DNA of 64,000 nucleotides from Prorocentrum cordatum (GCA_963575745.1 CAUYUJ010005603.1:2501-66500); one strand, 5' to 3'. Positions 46,176 through 57,054 are shown, counted from the stretch's first letter. Notes: generated by a model from the letters alone, not told the origin. Program-made: numbers and translations.

Positions 46176-49171
46176 TACTAGCACGTGGGGACACTCCGTT
46201 CTCACCAGTGCCAGGGTTTTCATAGGAGGCGGGCAATACCCCCACTTTGTGGGGGGGCCGGTTCAAGCTCTACCACATTTCCAAACGACTCTTCGCCACC
46301 ACCCACACCCAGCTTCCCGCCCTATGACGTTCGGACACTTCACTTCGTGGCCTGCGGACGACCTTGGCTACTACACTGGCGCATGGGTACAGTGACTTGT
46401 TGTGGTAACATTTTCTGTAAGCTAGCTTAGTATACGACTTTTCCCCCTGTTCCAACACTGGACACCTGTACTGGTTTTTCGTGGTAACATGTTCCTGACG
46501 CTAGAATAGGAAACCACGGTAAACCAGTACGACGCCGGTACTGTCTGTAGGTCCTACAATGATATGGACTGCTTTGGCTGGTGAGGCGCTAGCGTCTGAT
46601 ACAACGTTTTTCCGTTTCTGTACCACACAAGCGAAGACACTTATTTTGAGTGGTGCCACGTGGGTGGCGCCAGCATACCACAGGACTTGTTTCCGTTGTT
46701 GTGAGACGATACATGCTCATTCTTGTTCTGTGGTGCACGTAGAAATTTGGAAAATCCGTGCACGTGTTTTTCGAGGACCTACGGTGCGATTCGTGCGATT
46801 TTATGATACGCGGTGCTGAAATTCTTAAGAAACCCAATGGTGTTTGAAGATTTCGGCGTGCGCGCGCGAAGAAAAAACGAATGTGTCCCATATGGTATTA
46901 TTTGACAGGGATGATGGCCCTGGCATGCGCGCAACCGTTGTTGCAGAAGTTCGAAGCACGTGAAAAAGTTGCTCGCAAGAGCCCGTTTGACAGAAATGTT
47001 GCAAAAGTACTGGGTTTCCTAAGAAATCTGCAAGAGCGCGCGGGAAGATTTTTTTGAAACTTTTTTTTGAAAAACCATTGGGTTTTCATGTTTTTATGTT
47101 AAAATCGCTACGAAAACTGAAGTTTTGGAAGGATTTCATCTTGCGCGCGCGAGTGTGCACGGCGTGTCATCTTTTGCAAAGGATTCTTGAAGTTTGGTTA
47201 TGTTAGAACAAGACATGTCATTTTATAAAATGTTTTTTGGCAGGGAAAGCGGGCGTCAACAAAACAACCGGATCCGGACTACCCCGTTTTGCCTGAGACT
47301 TCCTCACGAAAATAATGAAAATGTGGCTGCGGCCTAGGCGCGGCGAGGGGGGCGTGCACCAGGGGGCCCAACAATAATTATTCTTTAGAAGTAATAATAT
47401 TCAACAACAACAACAATTACTAGCACGTGGGGACACTCCGTTCTCACCAGCGCCAGGGTTTTCATAGGAGGCGGGCAATACCCCCACTTTGTGGGGGGGC
47501 CGGTTCAAGCTCTACCAAATCCCACCAGCCCTCTGGGCGTAGGTGGTCTAGAGCAGATCCTCTTCCACCCCTCCCTCTTCCCCCTTGGGGAGGGGTTTAC
47601 CCCTCCCCCTACCCCCTCCCCTGGACCTGGACGGGGGGGGCCGCGGGTAGTTAGAGCGTCCAAGATGGCCCAAGACGGCTCCAAGAGCGCCTCAGAGAAC
47701 CCAAGATGAGCTCCAAGATGGCTCAAGATAGCGCAAGATCGCTCACGATGGCTCCTAAGATGGTTCCAAGAAGCCCAAAGACGGCCCCAAGATAACTCCA
47801 AGTGGCCAAACAGCTCCCCAAGGAGGCCCCGAAGAGGCCAAAATCGTCCCAAAACCTAAGGAAAATCAATGATTTTTGCTTTCTCGCCTTTTCGCTTCCG
47901 ATGGCCATCCGAGGCCTGGAGATGGCTCCAAGATGGCCCAAGAGGGCCCCAAGAGAGCCCCAAAAGAGCCCCAAGACGGCCCCAAGAGCGCCCAAGAGCA
48001 CTCCAAGAGCGTTCCAAGAGGGGTCCAAGAGGCGATTTTAGGGGCTTCCGAGGGGGGGCGCTAATTAAACCCCCCCTCTTGTTTGATCGACTCCCTCCAA
48101 GATGGCCCCAAAAGCGCCCCGAAGGCTCCCCAGAGCGCCTCAAGAGGGTCCCAAGAGGCGCCCAAGATGCCCCAAGGCGCCCAAAAAGCCCTCCAAGAGG
48201 CCCTCAAAAGACCCCCAAGAAGCTCCTTCCCCTCCTCCTCCTCCTCCTCCGATTCTTCCTCCTTCTCCGTCCTCCTCCTCCTCCTCCTCCTCCTCCTCTT
48301 CCCCCTCCTCCTCCTCCTCCTCCTCCTCCGACGACGACGACGACGACGACTCCTCTTCCATCCTCCCCCTCTCGGGGTCTGTGACAGCTTCCCCCGCCCT
48401 TTGTTATTCTGCATGCTCCCCGACTTCCCTGATCACCTCAACTCCCCTGAGCATCGTTTCTGGATGGGCTGGTGGGGATACGCGAAGCGTCAACAATTTC
48501 CAAACGACTCTTCGCCACCACCCACACCCAGCTTCCCGCCCTATGACGTTCGGACACTTCACTTCGTGGCATGCGGACGACCGTGGCTACTATTCAGGGC
48601 CCCGCGGCCGACGACGACGGCGTGCGCGCGCGAAGAAAAAACGAATGTGTCCCGCATGGTATTATTTGACAGGGATGATGGCCCTGGCAGGTGCGCAACC
48701 GTTGTTGCAGAAGTTCGAAAAAGTTGCTCGCAAAAGCCCGTTTGACAGAAATGTTTAAAAAGTGTTGGGTTTCCTACGAATCCGCAAGAGCGCGCGGGAT
48801 GAAATTTTGACATTTTTTTTTGAAAAACCATTGTTTTTTTGATGTTTTTATGTTAAAATCGCTACGAAAACTAAGGTTTTGGAAGGATTTCGTCTTGCGC
48901 GCGCGAATGTCCACTTTACCTTATTTTTTGCAAGGGATTCTTGAAGTTTGGTTATGTTAGAACAAGAAATGTCCACTTTAGCTTATTTTTTGCAAGGGAA
49001 AACCGATCGTAACAACACAACCGGATCCGGACCAACCCGTTTTGCCTGAGACTTCCTCACGAAAATGATGAAAATGAGGCTGCGGCCTAGGCGCGGCGGG
49101 GGGGTCGCGCACCAGGGGCCCCAACAATAATTATTCTTTAGAAGTAATAATATTCAACAACAACAACAAAC

Positions 49172-49249
<78 letters not shown>

Positions 49250-50225
49250 CACTTTACCCGAACGCTCAGTGTTCTCACCAGTGCCAGGGTTTTCATGCGA
49301 CGCCAGCCAATACCCCCACTTTGTGGGGGGGCAGTGCAAGCTCTACCAAATATCCACACGACTCTTCGCCACCACCCACACCCAGCTTCCCGCCCTATGA
49401 CGTTCGGACACTTCACTTCGTGGCCTGCGGACGACCGTGGCTACTACACTGGCGTGGAGTACACACCCACAGAAGTTGTTAAGCCTACGTTCGTACACCC
49501 ACAGAAGTTGTTAAGCCTTGTTAACCCACAGAAGTTGTTAAGCCTTCCACAGAACATCTGTTGCATATGATGCATATGGTACATGATACACATGATACAC
49601 ATGATACGTACTCACAAGATAGTTTATCACATCTTTAGGGCAAATTCCGGAGGGATGGTTTTTGGTTTTTGGAGATTTCGGCGTGCGCGCGCAAAAAACG
49701 AATGTGTCCCGCATGGTATTATTTGACAGGGATGATGGCCCTGGCAGGTGCGCAACCGTTGTCGCAGAAGTTCGAAAAAGTTGCTCGCAAAAGCCCGTTT
49801 GACAGAAATGTTTAAAAAGTGTTGGTTTTCCTACGAATCCGCAAGAGCGCGCGGGATGAGATTTTGACATTTTTTTGTTGAGAAACCATTGGTTTTTTGA
49901 TGTTTTTATGTTAAAATCGCTCCGAACACTAAGCTTTTGGAAGGATTTCGTCTTGCGCGCGCGAATGTCCACTTTACCTTATTTTTTGCAAGGGATTCTT
50001 GAAATTTGATTATATTAGAACAAGAAATGTCATTTTATAGTGTTTTTTGCAAGGGAAAACGGATTACAACAAAACAACCGGATCTGGACCCCATCCACTT
50101 TTCTGAAGCTTTCGCGAAAAAATGATGAAAATGTAGCTGCGGCCTAGGCGCGGCGGGGGGGCCGTGCACCAGGGGTCCCAACAATAATTATTCTTTAGAA
50201 TTAATAATGTTCAACAACAACAACA
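45040..50225 (+). repeat. Tandem ~1.1-1.8-kb macro-units, four anchors
   Basis: The anchor TTCTCACCAG(T/C)GCCAGGGTTTT starts at 45088, 46199, 47441 and 49272. Each unit runs (CAA)n, anchor, GACTCTTCGCCACCACCCAC, GAAAAAACGAATGTGTCCC, GAGCGCGCGGG, AACAAAACAACCGGAT, GCGGCCTAGGCGCGGCG, inverted core (CAATAATTATTCTTTAGAA). Unit 4 is nearly identical to unit 1. Unit 3 is interrupted at 47530-48490 by a minisatellite and a TCC run. No conserved protein frame is seen. Confidence 0.93.
47530..48490 (+). repeat. Cargo insertion in third macro-unit
   Basis: CCCACCAGCCCTCTGGGCG begins a ~110-bp segment also found at 54208-54330. A CCAAGATGGC minisatellite (47650-48230) and a TCC/GAC triplet tract (48230-48360) follow, after which the macro-unit sequence resumes near 48500. 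Confidence 0.8.
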
Positions 50226-51330
50226 ACAACGGCTCTCGCCTGAGACTCCCTCGACCCACGGTCCCGCCAGAGACTTCCTCACAGTTTATTCAGGAATCGG
50301 GCGCTCGCTGGGAAATTCCTTACAATTTATACAGGAATCGCTCTCTCGGCGCTCTGGAGTCGCGCTCTCGTTGGAGACTTGCTTGCAATGTATTGAGGAA
50401 TCGCGCTCTTGGCTTGGAACTCCCCGCAATTTACTCAAGCGCCGCGCTCCCGACACTCAGGCACTCAGGAGTCGCGCTCACGCCTAGGCCTAGGACAGCC
50501 TCAAAGCCTACTTCAGAATCGGGATCTCGCGGCCCTTCGCGGCCCCGTCGCAGCCCTTCGTGGCCCCGTCGCTGCCCTTCGTGGCCTCGTTGCAGCCCTT
50601 CGTGGCCCCCTCGCTGCCCTTCGTGGCCCCGTTGCAGCCCATCGTGGCCCCATCGCTGCTCTTCGTGGCCCCGTTGCAGCCCTTCGTGGTCCCCTCGCTG
50701 CCCTCCGTGGCCCCGTTGCAGCCCTTCGTTGCCCCCTCGCTGCCCTTCGTGGTCCCCTCGCTGCCCTCCGTGGCCCCGTTGCAGCCCTTCGTGGCCCCCT
50801 CGCTGCCCTTCGTGGCTCCGTTGCAGCCATGCCGTGGCCCCCTCGTTGCCCTTCGTGACTCCGTTGCTCACCTCCGTGGCCCCCTCGCTGCCCTTCGTGG
50901 CCCCGTTGCAGATTGCGCTATCGCTCGAGACTGCCTCGCGATTCATGCAGGACGCACGCTTCAGCAACCCGCTTGCTCGACCTGGCTGCCTGGGCCCGCC
51001 TTCCCCGCCTGCCCGTTAAAGCTTTTCCGCCCGATCTGCCCGTCTGGTTCCGTCACTTGCTTTCTGCTCGTAACCCCCCTTCTGCTACTCTCTTTGCTGT
51101 TTTCTCTCTCTCTCTCTCTATCTATCGTGCTCCATCCTCCTCCTTTCCCCTTGCCCCTCCCTTCCGTCTTCTTTTACCCTGTCTCAGGGGCTGCACGAAA
51201 TACACGTTGCAGGTAAGGAATATATACCCCCAAGGGGGTCGATCGAAGACGAAGAGGGCGGGTATCGAGGGTTTGGGATAATTATACGTCTTGGGTGACA
51301 AGCGAGCCGATAAGAACGATCAATATGAAC
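50225..51330 (+). repeat. Dispersed-family copy with 42-bp minisatellite cargo and tail
   Basis: It follows directly on the inverted core. ~40-bp units (50235-50520) are followed by TTCGTGGCCCCGTTGCAGCC units (50530-50910), the CGACCTGGCTGCCTGGGCCC and ATCTGCCCGTCTGG words, a CT tract at 51105, then the tail (GGTATCGAGGGTTTGGG) near 51262. Confidence 0.88.
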
Positions 51331-51404
51331 ATGACTGTTGTTGTTTGCGGTGCAGTTGTTATGTTTGTTGTTCCTGTTGATGCTGATGTTGTTGTCGTCG
51401 TCCC

Positions 51405-51640
51405 ATTCGCGACCCCACCCGCGACTCACCCGCGACCCACCCGCGACCCACCCGCGACCCGCACGCGACCCACCCGCGAGCCACCTGCGACCCGCCCGCC
51501 CCCCTGGCCCGCGACCTACCCGCGACCCATCCGCGACCCACCCGCGACCCGACCGCGACCCCACCCGCGACCCACCCCGCGACACACCCCGCGACCCACC
51601 CGCGAACCACTCGCGACCCACCCCGCGCCCGTCTCCTCAC
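51405..51640 (-). repeat. GGGTCGCGGGT minisatellite, inverted (C-rich on plus strand)
   Basis: Units CGCGACCCACC and variants. Together with CACTCTTATCCGC at 51639-51651 this forms the left arm of an inverted arrangement around the methyltransferase exon. Confidence 0.93.
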
Positions 51641-51883
51641 TCTTATCCGCAACTGCGGGGTGTTACAAGAGACATTCCTACTGTCGCGCCGCCCCAGCCC
51701 CGACAGCGAAGCGCAGAGCGCAATCATGTTCGCGCCCCGCGGGGGGAGTTGGGGACTCTCGGGGGCGGGGGATGGCACAGAGGAGAAGGGTCGGAGGACG
51801 GGAAGGGGGGGGCAGCGGGGAATGAAAGCATGATCGCCCCCTTTTCTTCGGGTGAAGCGCTCGCCGCTGGCTCCAGCGCCCGG

Positions 51884-52652
51884 CTACACGCCGCGCGGGG
51901 TCCACAGCGGGACCTGTCCTGGCCGTGGCGTGTACAGCGGTGCCTCCCGCCGCAGCAGCACGGCCCGCTCAAGCACCCAGCCTAAGTTCGCGGCAGCCGC
52001 CAGCCTGCCGAGGGCCTTCCTCCCGGAGGGCGACGGGTGGTCGGCACCGGGTGGGCCTCCGGGCGGCGCGCCGACCTCCGCCTCGAAAAGCACCTCCGCG
52101 TCGAACTCGGGGAAGAGTTCCCGGAGCTCCTGCAGGGGCAGGCTGTGGGGCCCGAGCGCGGTGAGCTCCGGCGCGCAGGAGGACTCGTCGAACTCAGGCG
52201 CGATGACAATCAGCCTGGCCGTCGGGCGCAGCATGGCCGACAGCACCGTGGCGTAGACCGCGCGCCGCTTCGGTTCCACGACCGCCAGGGCGCCGTGGTC
52301 GAAGGCGGCCTCGAACTTTCCCCCGAGCAACTCTGGGGTGGCTTCAAACCAGTCGCCCTCGAATATGGTGCACGGCCCCGCGTACCACGTTGTGAAGGAG
52401 ACGTCCTCACCGCCACCGTCGCCCATGGACAGCTCGTAGCCGTGGTCGGAGGCGAACCCGGCGATGGCGCGGCGGGAACACTCGACGCCCACCGCCTGCA
52501 TCCCATTCTCCGCGAGCCGGGCAAGGTCTGGCCCGCGCCCGCACAAGGGCACCAGCACGGAGGTGGCCCTGCCGTCTGGCGACAGTGCGTTCGGGTGCGA
52601 CTCCAGAGCTGGATGCGCTTCGGCCTGTCCGGCGGCTTCGTCCTGCCAGGAC
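51884..52652 (-). CDS. Thiopurine S-methyltransferase (TPMT)-family SAM methyltransferase, 3' exon
   Basis: The family transfers methyl from SAM to thiols, selenols or halides and is cytosolic. The frame opens at about 52652 just after CTGCCCCCTCACCAG, a good splice acceptor, because no in-frame ATG precedes it before a TGA. It begins SWQDEAAGQAEAHPAL, the family's N-terminal W...H..L pattern. It continues with VLVPLCGRGPDLARLAENG (SAM motif I), AVGVECSRRAI (acidic ribose contact), CTIFEGDWFEATP, FEAAFDHGALAVVEP (the family's D-R/H-aLvA block), RRAVYATVLSAML and RLIVIAPEFDES. It ends with a TAG at 51886-51884, about 255 residues. The motifs are complete, so the exon looks intact. The 5' exon is not seen. 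Substrate is unknown; relatives include thiol and halide methyltransferases. This is the only host-type gene found in the window. Confidence 0.85.
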
Positions 52653-52669
52653 TGGTGAGGGGGCAGTCG
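52653..52669 (-). promoter_or_regulatory. Probable 3' splice site for the methyltransferase exon
   Basis: Minus-strand CTGCCCCCTCACCAG, a pyrimidine run ending in AG, directly before the first family-conserved residues. There is no in-frame start codon between it and the upstream TGA. Inference. Confidence 0.5.
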
Positions 52670-52744
52670 TGTGGGGCTGGGGGCGCTGAGTCATGCTCAA
52701 GTGCAGGTACAGAAGAGGGGCAACACATCGTCAAATATACGTGT

Positions 52745-52875
52745 CAACCCGCAGATGCGGGTAAGAGTGAGAGGGCGGTTGGGACGTCGGCAGTGTGCGA
52801 GCCTGTGGGTAGGTCGCGGGTGGGTCGCAAATGGGTCGCGGGTGGGTCGTCGCTGGTGGGTCGCTGTTGGGTCGC
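52745..52875 (+). repeat. Right inverted arm: CCGCAGATGCGGGTAAGAG and GGGTCGC units
   Basis: The reverse complement of this segment resembles 51405-51662. A few GTGGGTCGCGG units follow. Confidence 0.85.
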
Positions 52876-52928
52876 GGGTGTAGAGTGCAGAAAATCCAGC
52901 CCATCATAATCACCCCGACAAGCGAAGC

Positions 52929-53007
52929 CGTTTAGTAAACGTACACAAGGAATCAATCGAACATGGCAGGGCTGTTTAGTAAACGCCCAAGAACGTTTAG
53001 TAAACGT
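52929..53007. promoter_or_regulatory. Three palindromic sites CGTTTAGTAAACG
   Basis: Perfect inverted 13-mers lie at 52929-52941 and 52994-53006 (the latter extends to 15 bp, 52993-53007). A one-mismatch copy is at 52973-52985. They lie some 280-355 bp upstream of the visible methyltransferase exon. They could be a dimeric protein binding site; no factor is known. Confidence 0.55.
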
Positions 53008-53039
53008 CAATTGTCGGGTCCGGGTGGTTTCGCCTCCCT

Positions 53040-53285
53040 TGAGGGTGGGTCGCGGGGTGGATCGCGGGTGGGTCGCGGGTGGGTCGCGGGTGGGTCGCGG
53101 GGTGGGTCGCGGGTGGGTCGCGGGTGGGTCGCGGGGTGGGTCGCGGGGTGTGTCGCGGGGTGTGTCGCGGGGTGGGTCGCGGGGTGGGTCGCGGGTGGGT
53201 CGCGGGGTGGGTCGCGGGGTGTGTCGCGGGGTGTGTCGCGGGGTGTGTCGCGGGGTGGGTCGCGGGTGGATTGCGGGTGGGACGA
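53040..53285 (+). repeat. GGGTCGCGGGGT minisatellite
   Basis: About 21 copies of GTGGGTCGCGGG and GTGTCGCGGG. It is followed by GACGACGACAACGATC, whose counterpart lies inverted at 51300-51405. Confidence 0.95.
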
Positions 53286-53294
53286 CGACAACGA

Positions 53295-53300
53295 TCAACG

Positions 53301-53347
<47 letters not shown>

Positions 53348-53393
53348 CCACAACCACAACCACAACCACAACCACAACCACAACCACAACAAG

Positions 53394-53431
<38 letters not shown>

Positions 53432-53545
53432 GAACAACCACAACAACAACACCAACAGCAACAACAACACCAACAACAACAGCAACAACAACACCAACAA
53501 CACCAACACCAACACCACCACCACCAACAACAACAACAACGCAAC
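53295..53545. repeat. (CAA)n with CCACAA variants
   Basis: Trinucleotide and hexanucleotide tract. The Cys/Trp and Gln/Asn ORFs over it are artefacts. Confidence 0.97.
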
Positions 53546-53589
53546 AAGCAGAATTCTCACCACAAATTCCCTATTGAGCCACGGGCCCA

Positions 53590-54200
53590 GGGACAACGAA
53601 TGACCGTTCGGCCCCCTCACTCTGATGTAGCGCCCCGCAGTCGCGGATAAGAGTGAGGGGGCGGCGGGGTCGTCGGCAGTCTGCGAGGCTCTGAAGAAGC
53701 CCGCCGAAGGCGCCTGCTTTTTACAAATTATACAACGAACCCGCCGCACAGGCGCCGATTTTTCGTTAAAGCAATGTGTGTGGGTCGCAGGGTGGGTCGC
53801 GGGCTTGGTCGTGGGTGGGTCGCGGGCTGCGTCGCGGCTGGGTCGCGGGTGGGTCGCGGGCAGTTCGCTGGGTGGGTCGCGAGTGGGTCGCGGGTGGGCC
53901 GCGGGGTGGGTCGCGGGTGGGTCGCGGGTGGGTCGCGGGCGGGTCGCGGGCGGGGTAGCCAGTGGGTCGCGGGCTGGGTCGCGGAGGGGACGACGCCAAA
54001 CGACAACAACAACAACAGCAGCAGCAACAACAACAACAAGAACACCACCAGCAGCAGCAATAGCAACAAACAACACACTACATACAACAAACAACACACA
54101 ACAAACAACCACAACAACAATAATCCGCATCGCGGGATCCCACTTCAGCCAAGCAACCATGGACACTGAATGACTGTTCGGCCACCTCACTCTGATGAAG
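53590..54200 (+). repeat. Second direct copy of the right arm
   Basis: GAATGACCGTTCGGCCCCCT (53597), CCGCAGTCGCGGATAAGAG (53635), GTCGTCGGCAGT, GGGTCGC units (53785-53990), GACGACGCC, CAA units (54003-54120), then GAATGACTGTTCGGCCACCT (54168). The order matches 52745-53610. Confidence 0.85.
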
Positions 54201-54364
54201 AAACGTAGGTGAAAGCAATCCCACCAGCACTATGGGCGTGAGTGGTTGAGGACACTTCCTCTTACATTTCCTTTTCTCCCCTTCGATGAAGGGTTTATCA
54301 CCCACCCTCCCCCGCCCGACCCGCGACAAACCCGGGACACCGCGCCCCCCAGCCATCCCTGTCA

Positions 54365-54645
54365 TCAGAACAATGCAAAAAGCACTCTGCGGCAGAGTCG
54401 GTAATTATGGTTGGGGGCTCCGCGAGCACTTTGTACCGTTTTTTGACCGGGACGGCGTTGGTGCCAACAAATGAAAAGCCTGCTGTGCGCAGGGCCACCT
54501 TATCTGTCAACAAACCTTCAAGCTGCACTTTGCGGCTAAATCTGGATCATGCACGGGCACCCCGCGATCACTTTGCACATGTTTTTGACAGAGACGGCGG
54601 GGGTGCTGGCATATTGCCTGCTGTGTGCAAGCCCGCCAGACATCA
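54365..54645. repeat. Diverged ~155-bp tandem duplication
   Basis: GCACTCTGCGGC ... TTTTTTGACCGGGACGGCG at 54382-54458 resembles GCACTTTGCGGC ... TTTTTGACAGAGACGGCGG at 54525-54601. Confidence 0.75.
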
Positions 54646-56330
54646 TAGTGGTCACTCCGCCGCGATTGCGCGTTGCTTGTGTGTATCTCGATACGCAAAC
54701 AAGCGCGCACGCAAACAAGTGAACAAACACTCGCACAAGCGAACCTTCGCGAAATACACAAACCGCATGCACAACCCATAGTAAACGTGGACGCGCAATC
54801 AGCCCTGCCCTACGTGACACGCGGCCCTTCGAGGCGTGCCGGCGTGATGCTTCCCAAATTCCCTCACCGGCTTGGGCGGGAGGGAGCACGCAATCCTGAA
54901 TGGTGCGACCGGTGTAACGATGGTGGCGGTTGCGACGGACGAAGAGACCATAGTGGCGACAAGAACAGCGAAAGAGAGACGATGAGTAGAAGTCTGGACC
55001 ACTCGTAGTCCACGTGCTACGGTCCACCGACTTGGCAGGCAGAGATTCTGCCACTACCATACACTCTAAAACTCTACCATTATACAATTCTACCACTACG
55101 CGGCTCTACCATTTTACTACTATGCGGCCGTGCGTTCTGCCATGATGCGTCCATGCAGCCACGCGTCTCTATTGTGATGCAGTGCTGCTGATCTACAGCA
55201 CTACGGCTCTGCCACTTTCCAGCACTACTTCAGTACAATGGGGCCATGTTGAAGCTGTACTGCAATGCTGCCCATGCTGCTGCTACTACTCCTCGCTTGC
55301 TGTGAGCTATGACACATCTACTCTACAATATTCGTGCTGTACTACGCTGCTCCCATACTACTTTACGCCTTAAGCATTGCTCCACTACTCGTTACTCTCA
55401 CGAACCTACCTCTTTATAGCACTACGAATGTCCACCTTTTCAACTGCTCGAAGGCTCGACTACTCTATTCTGCCAATATGCTGGGTCAAATGGTTGCTTC
55501 TTTATCACGCGGAAGAGTGCGCAACCGGCATCCGGGAATGAGCAACAAGTCTCGCGGGGGGGTGGGTTGGGACAGCGGATCTGATGGTAGCAGAAACAAC
55601 CGTTGGCTGCTGGGACATCGCACGCGCCATGCTGAGCACCACATCCATGTCATATTCGAACCCAGTCCATCTCGAATAATGTTAGGCCTGGCCCCAAAAG
55701 GTAACGACAAGGAACACTTGTCTGAAGCCACACGCCTCCAAGTTCTCAGATCCCTTCTGCGGAGGGGGGGAGGGGGTGTAGGACTACATCCCCATGTATA
55801 ACGTTCGTTTTCTGCGGCCTCGATGAAGTAAGCTGCGAGCGCATTGCGGTGTCCAGCGGAACTGCAGAACGACGACCTGCGAAGTACCAGGACTGAAAAA
55901 AACAAGGCGGGAGGCCAACCATACAACACGACTCACTGATATAACCTTTACAAATCCTTGTGTTGATTGGAGAAAGCCAACGTGCCAAAGAAAAAGAGAG
56001 AGAGAAAGGGAGAGACAGAGACACTCGTCACGTGCGATGAGACGCAGACGGCGCCAACTCCATCATCCGAGACAAGGGCCCGCCGAGACAGGGGCCGCCG
56101 AGAACCCGCGTTGCGAGCGCGGCCTGGGCGCGGTGCTCGCCCCTTAAGCTGCAGAGCGGCAGCAACCAACGCAGAGCGGGCGATCATGTTCCCAGAGGCC
56201 GCCCTGGGAACATGATGAGGAAACACGGGAAAAACAAATGAAGTGAAGGGGCCTGTACGTGAGGATCTGCTGCGGAAGCGCCACGCCAGCAAAGTGCTGA
56301 TAATCGGATGCGACGTTTTCCCTTTTCCCT
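54646..56330. other. No recognisable gene; degenerate short repeats
   Basis: 55040-55480 has degenerate TCTACCACTAC words. Short GA-rich sequence at 55990-56030 is followed by a 20-bp match (GCGAGCGCGGCCTGGGCGCG at 56110) to the PLE terminal repeat. ORFs of 100-190 codons here lack recognised motifs. No RNA gene seen. Confidence 0.5.
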
Positions 56331-56334
56331 TCTC

Positions 56335-56410
56335 CTCCACTTCCACCTCCTCCTCCTCCTGCTCCTTTTTCTCTTCCTCCTCCTCCTCCTCCTCCTCCTC
56401 CTTACCCCCT
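56335..56410. repeat. TCC trinucleotide tract
   Basis: CTCCTCCTC repeats with minor interruptions. Confidence 0.95.
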
Positions 56411-56684
56411 GTCGTGCGGGTTGGCGCTGCAGCACACGTGCGCAAGTCAGCGTGCACCGCAGAATGTTCTATTGAATCGGCCCACTTGGTTCTCGGACGG
56501 CCACTTTAGCTGGAGCCTTGTGGACACAGATGGAGGAGTTACGGTGGTGCGGGCGAACTCGGAAGGACTCGTAGATTCCCTTGGTGTTCCCTTGTCCATA
56601 AGGATTATTTTCTGTTATTGTCGGTGGAATCCACAAGCGCTCCATTTTGCCATAATGATTCCTTCAAGCATTCTACGTGCAACA

Positions 56685-56905
56685 GTGGTGCACACGGTTG
56701 GTGTGGTGCACACATGCGCCGTGGTGTACACAGGCACTGCAATGCACGCAGGCGTTGTGGTATACACTGCTGTGTTGCACACGGCGGATGTGGTGTACGC
56801 AGGCGCTGTGGTGTACACAGGAACTGTTGTGCCCGCGCGGGCTGTGGTGTACGCAGGCACTGAGGTGTACACAAGCGTTGTGGTGCAGATCGCCACCTAC
56901 GTGGT
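56685..56905 (+). repeat. 18-bp minisatellite GTGGTGTACACAGGCACT
   Basis: About 12 copies in exact 18-bp register. The unit is six codons, so a VVYTGT-like frame stays open on the plus strand (ORF 56421-56933). No independent evidence of a gene. Confidence 0.93.
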
Positions 56906-57054
56906 GGTGCCACCCGTCCTCCGTCATTCCTAAGCATTCCCAGGCGCCGCCGGCGCGAAGCGTGACGTCATCGACCCCCTCCCCCTCCCAGATGATTGCC
57001 GTCATCGGCCCGGAATAAAAAAAAACAGGCTCCAGCCGCGTCCGCGCGCACGAC

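Noticed and set aside
52744-54190. Cys/Trp-rich and Asp/Pro/Arg-rich ORFs, metallothionein-like at first sight
   Set aside because: Translation of (CAA)n and GGGTCGC minisatellites.
55466-55929. Overlapping ~150-codon ORFs on both strands
   Set aside because: No recognised motif, no neighbour support, and mutually exclusive on opposite strands.
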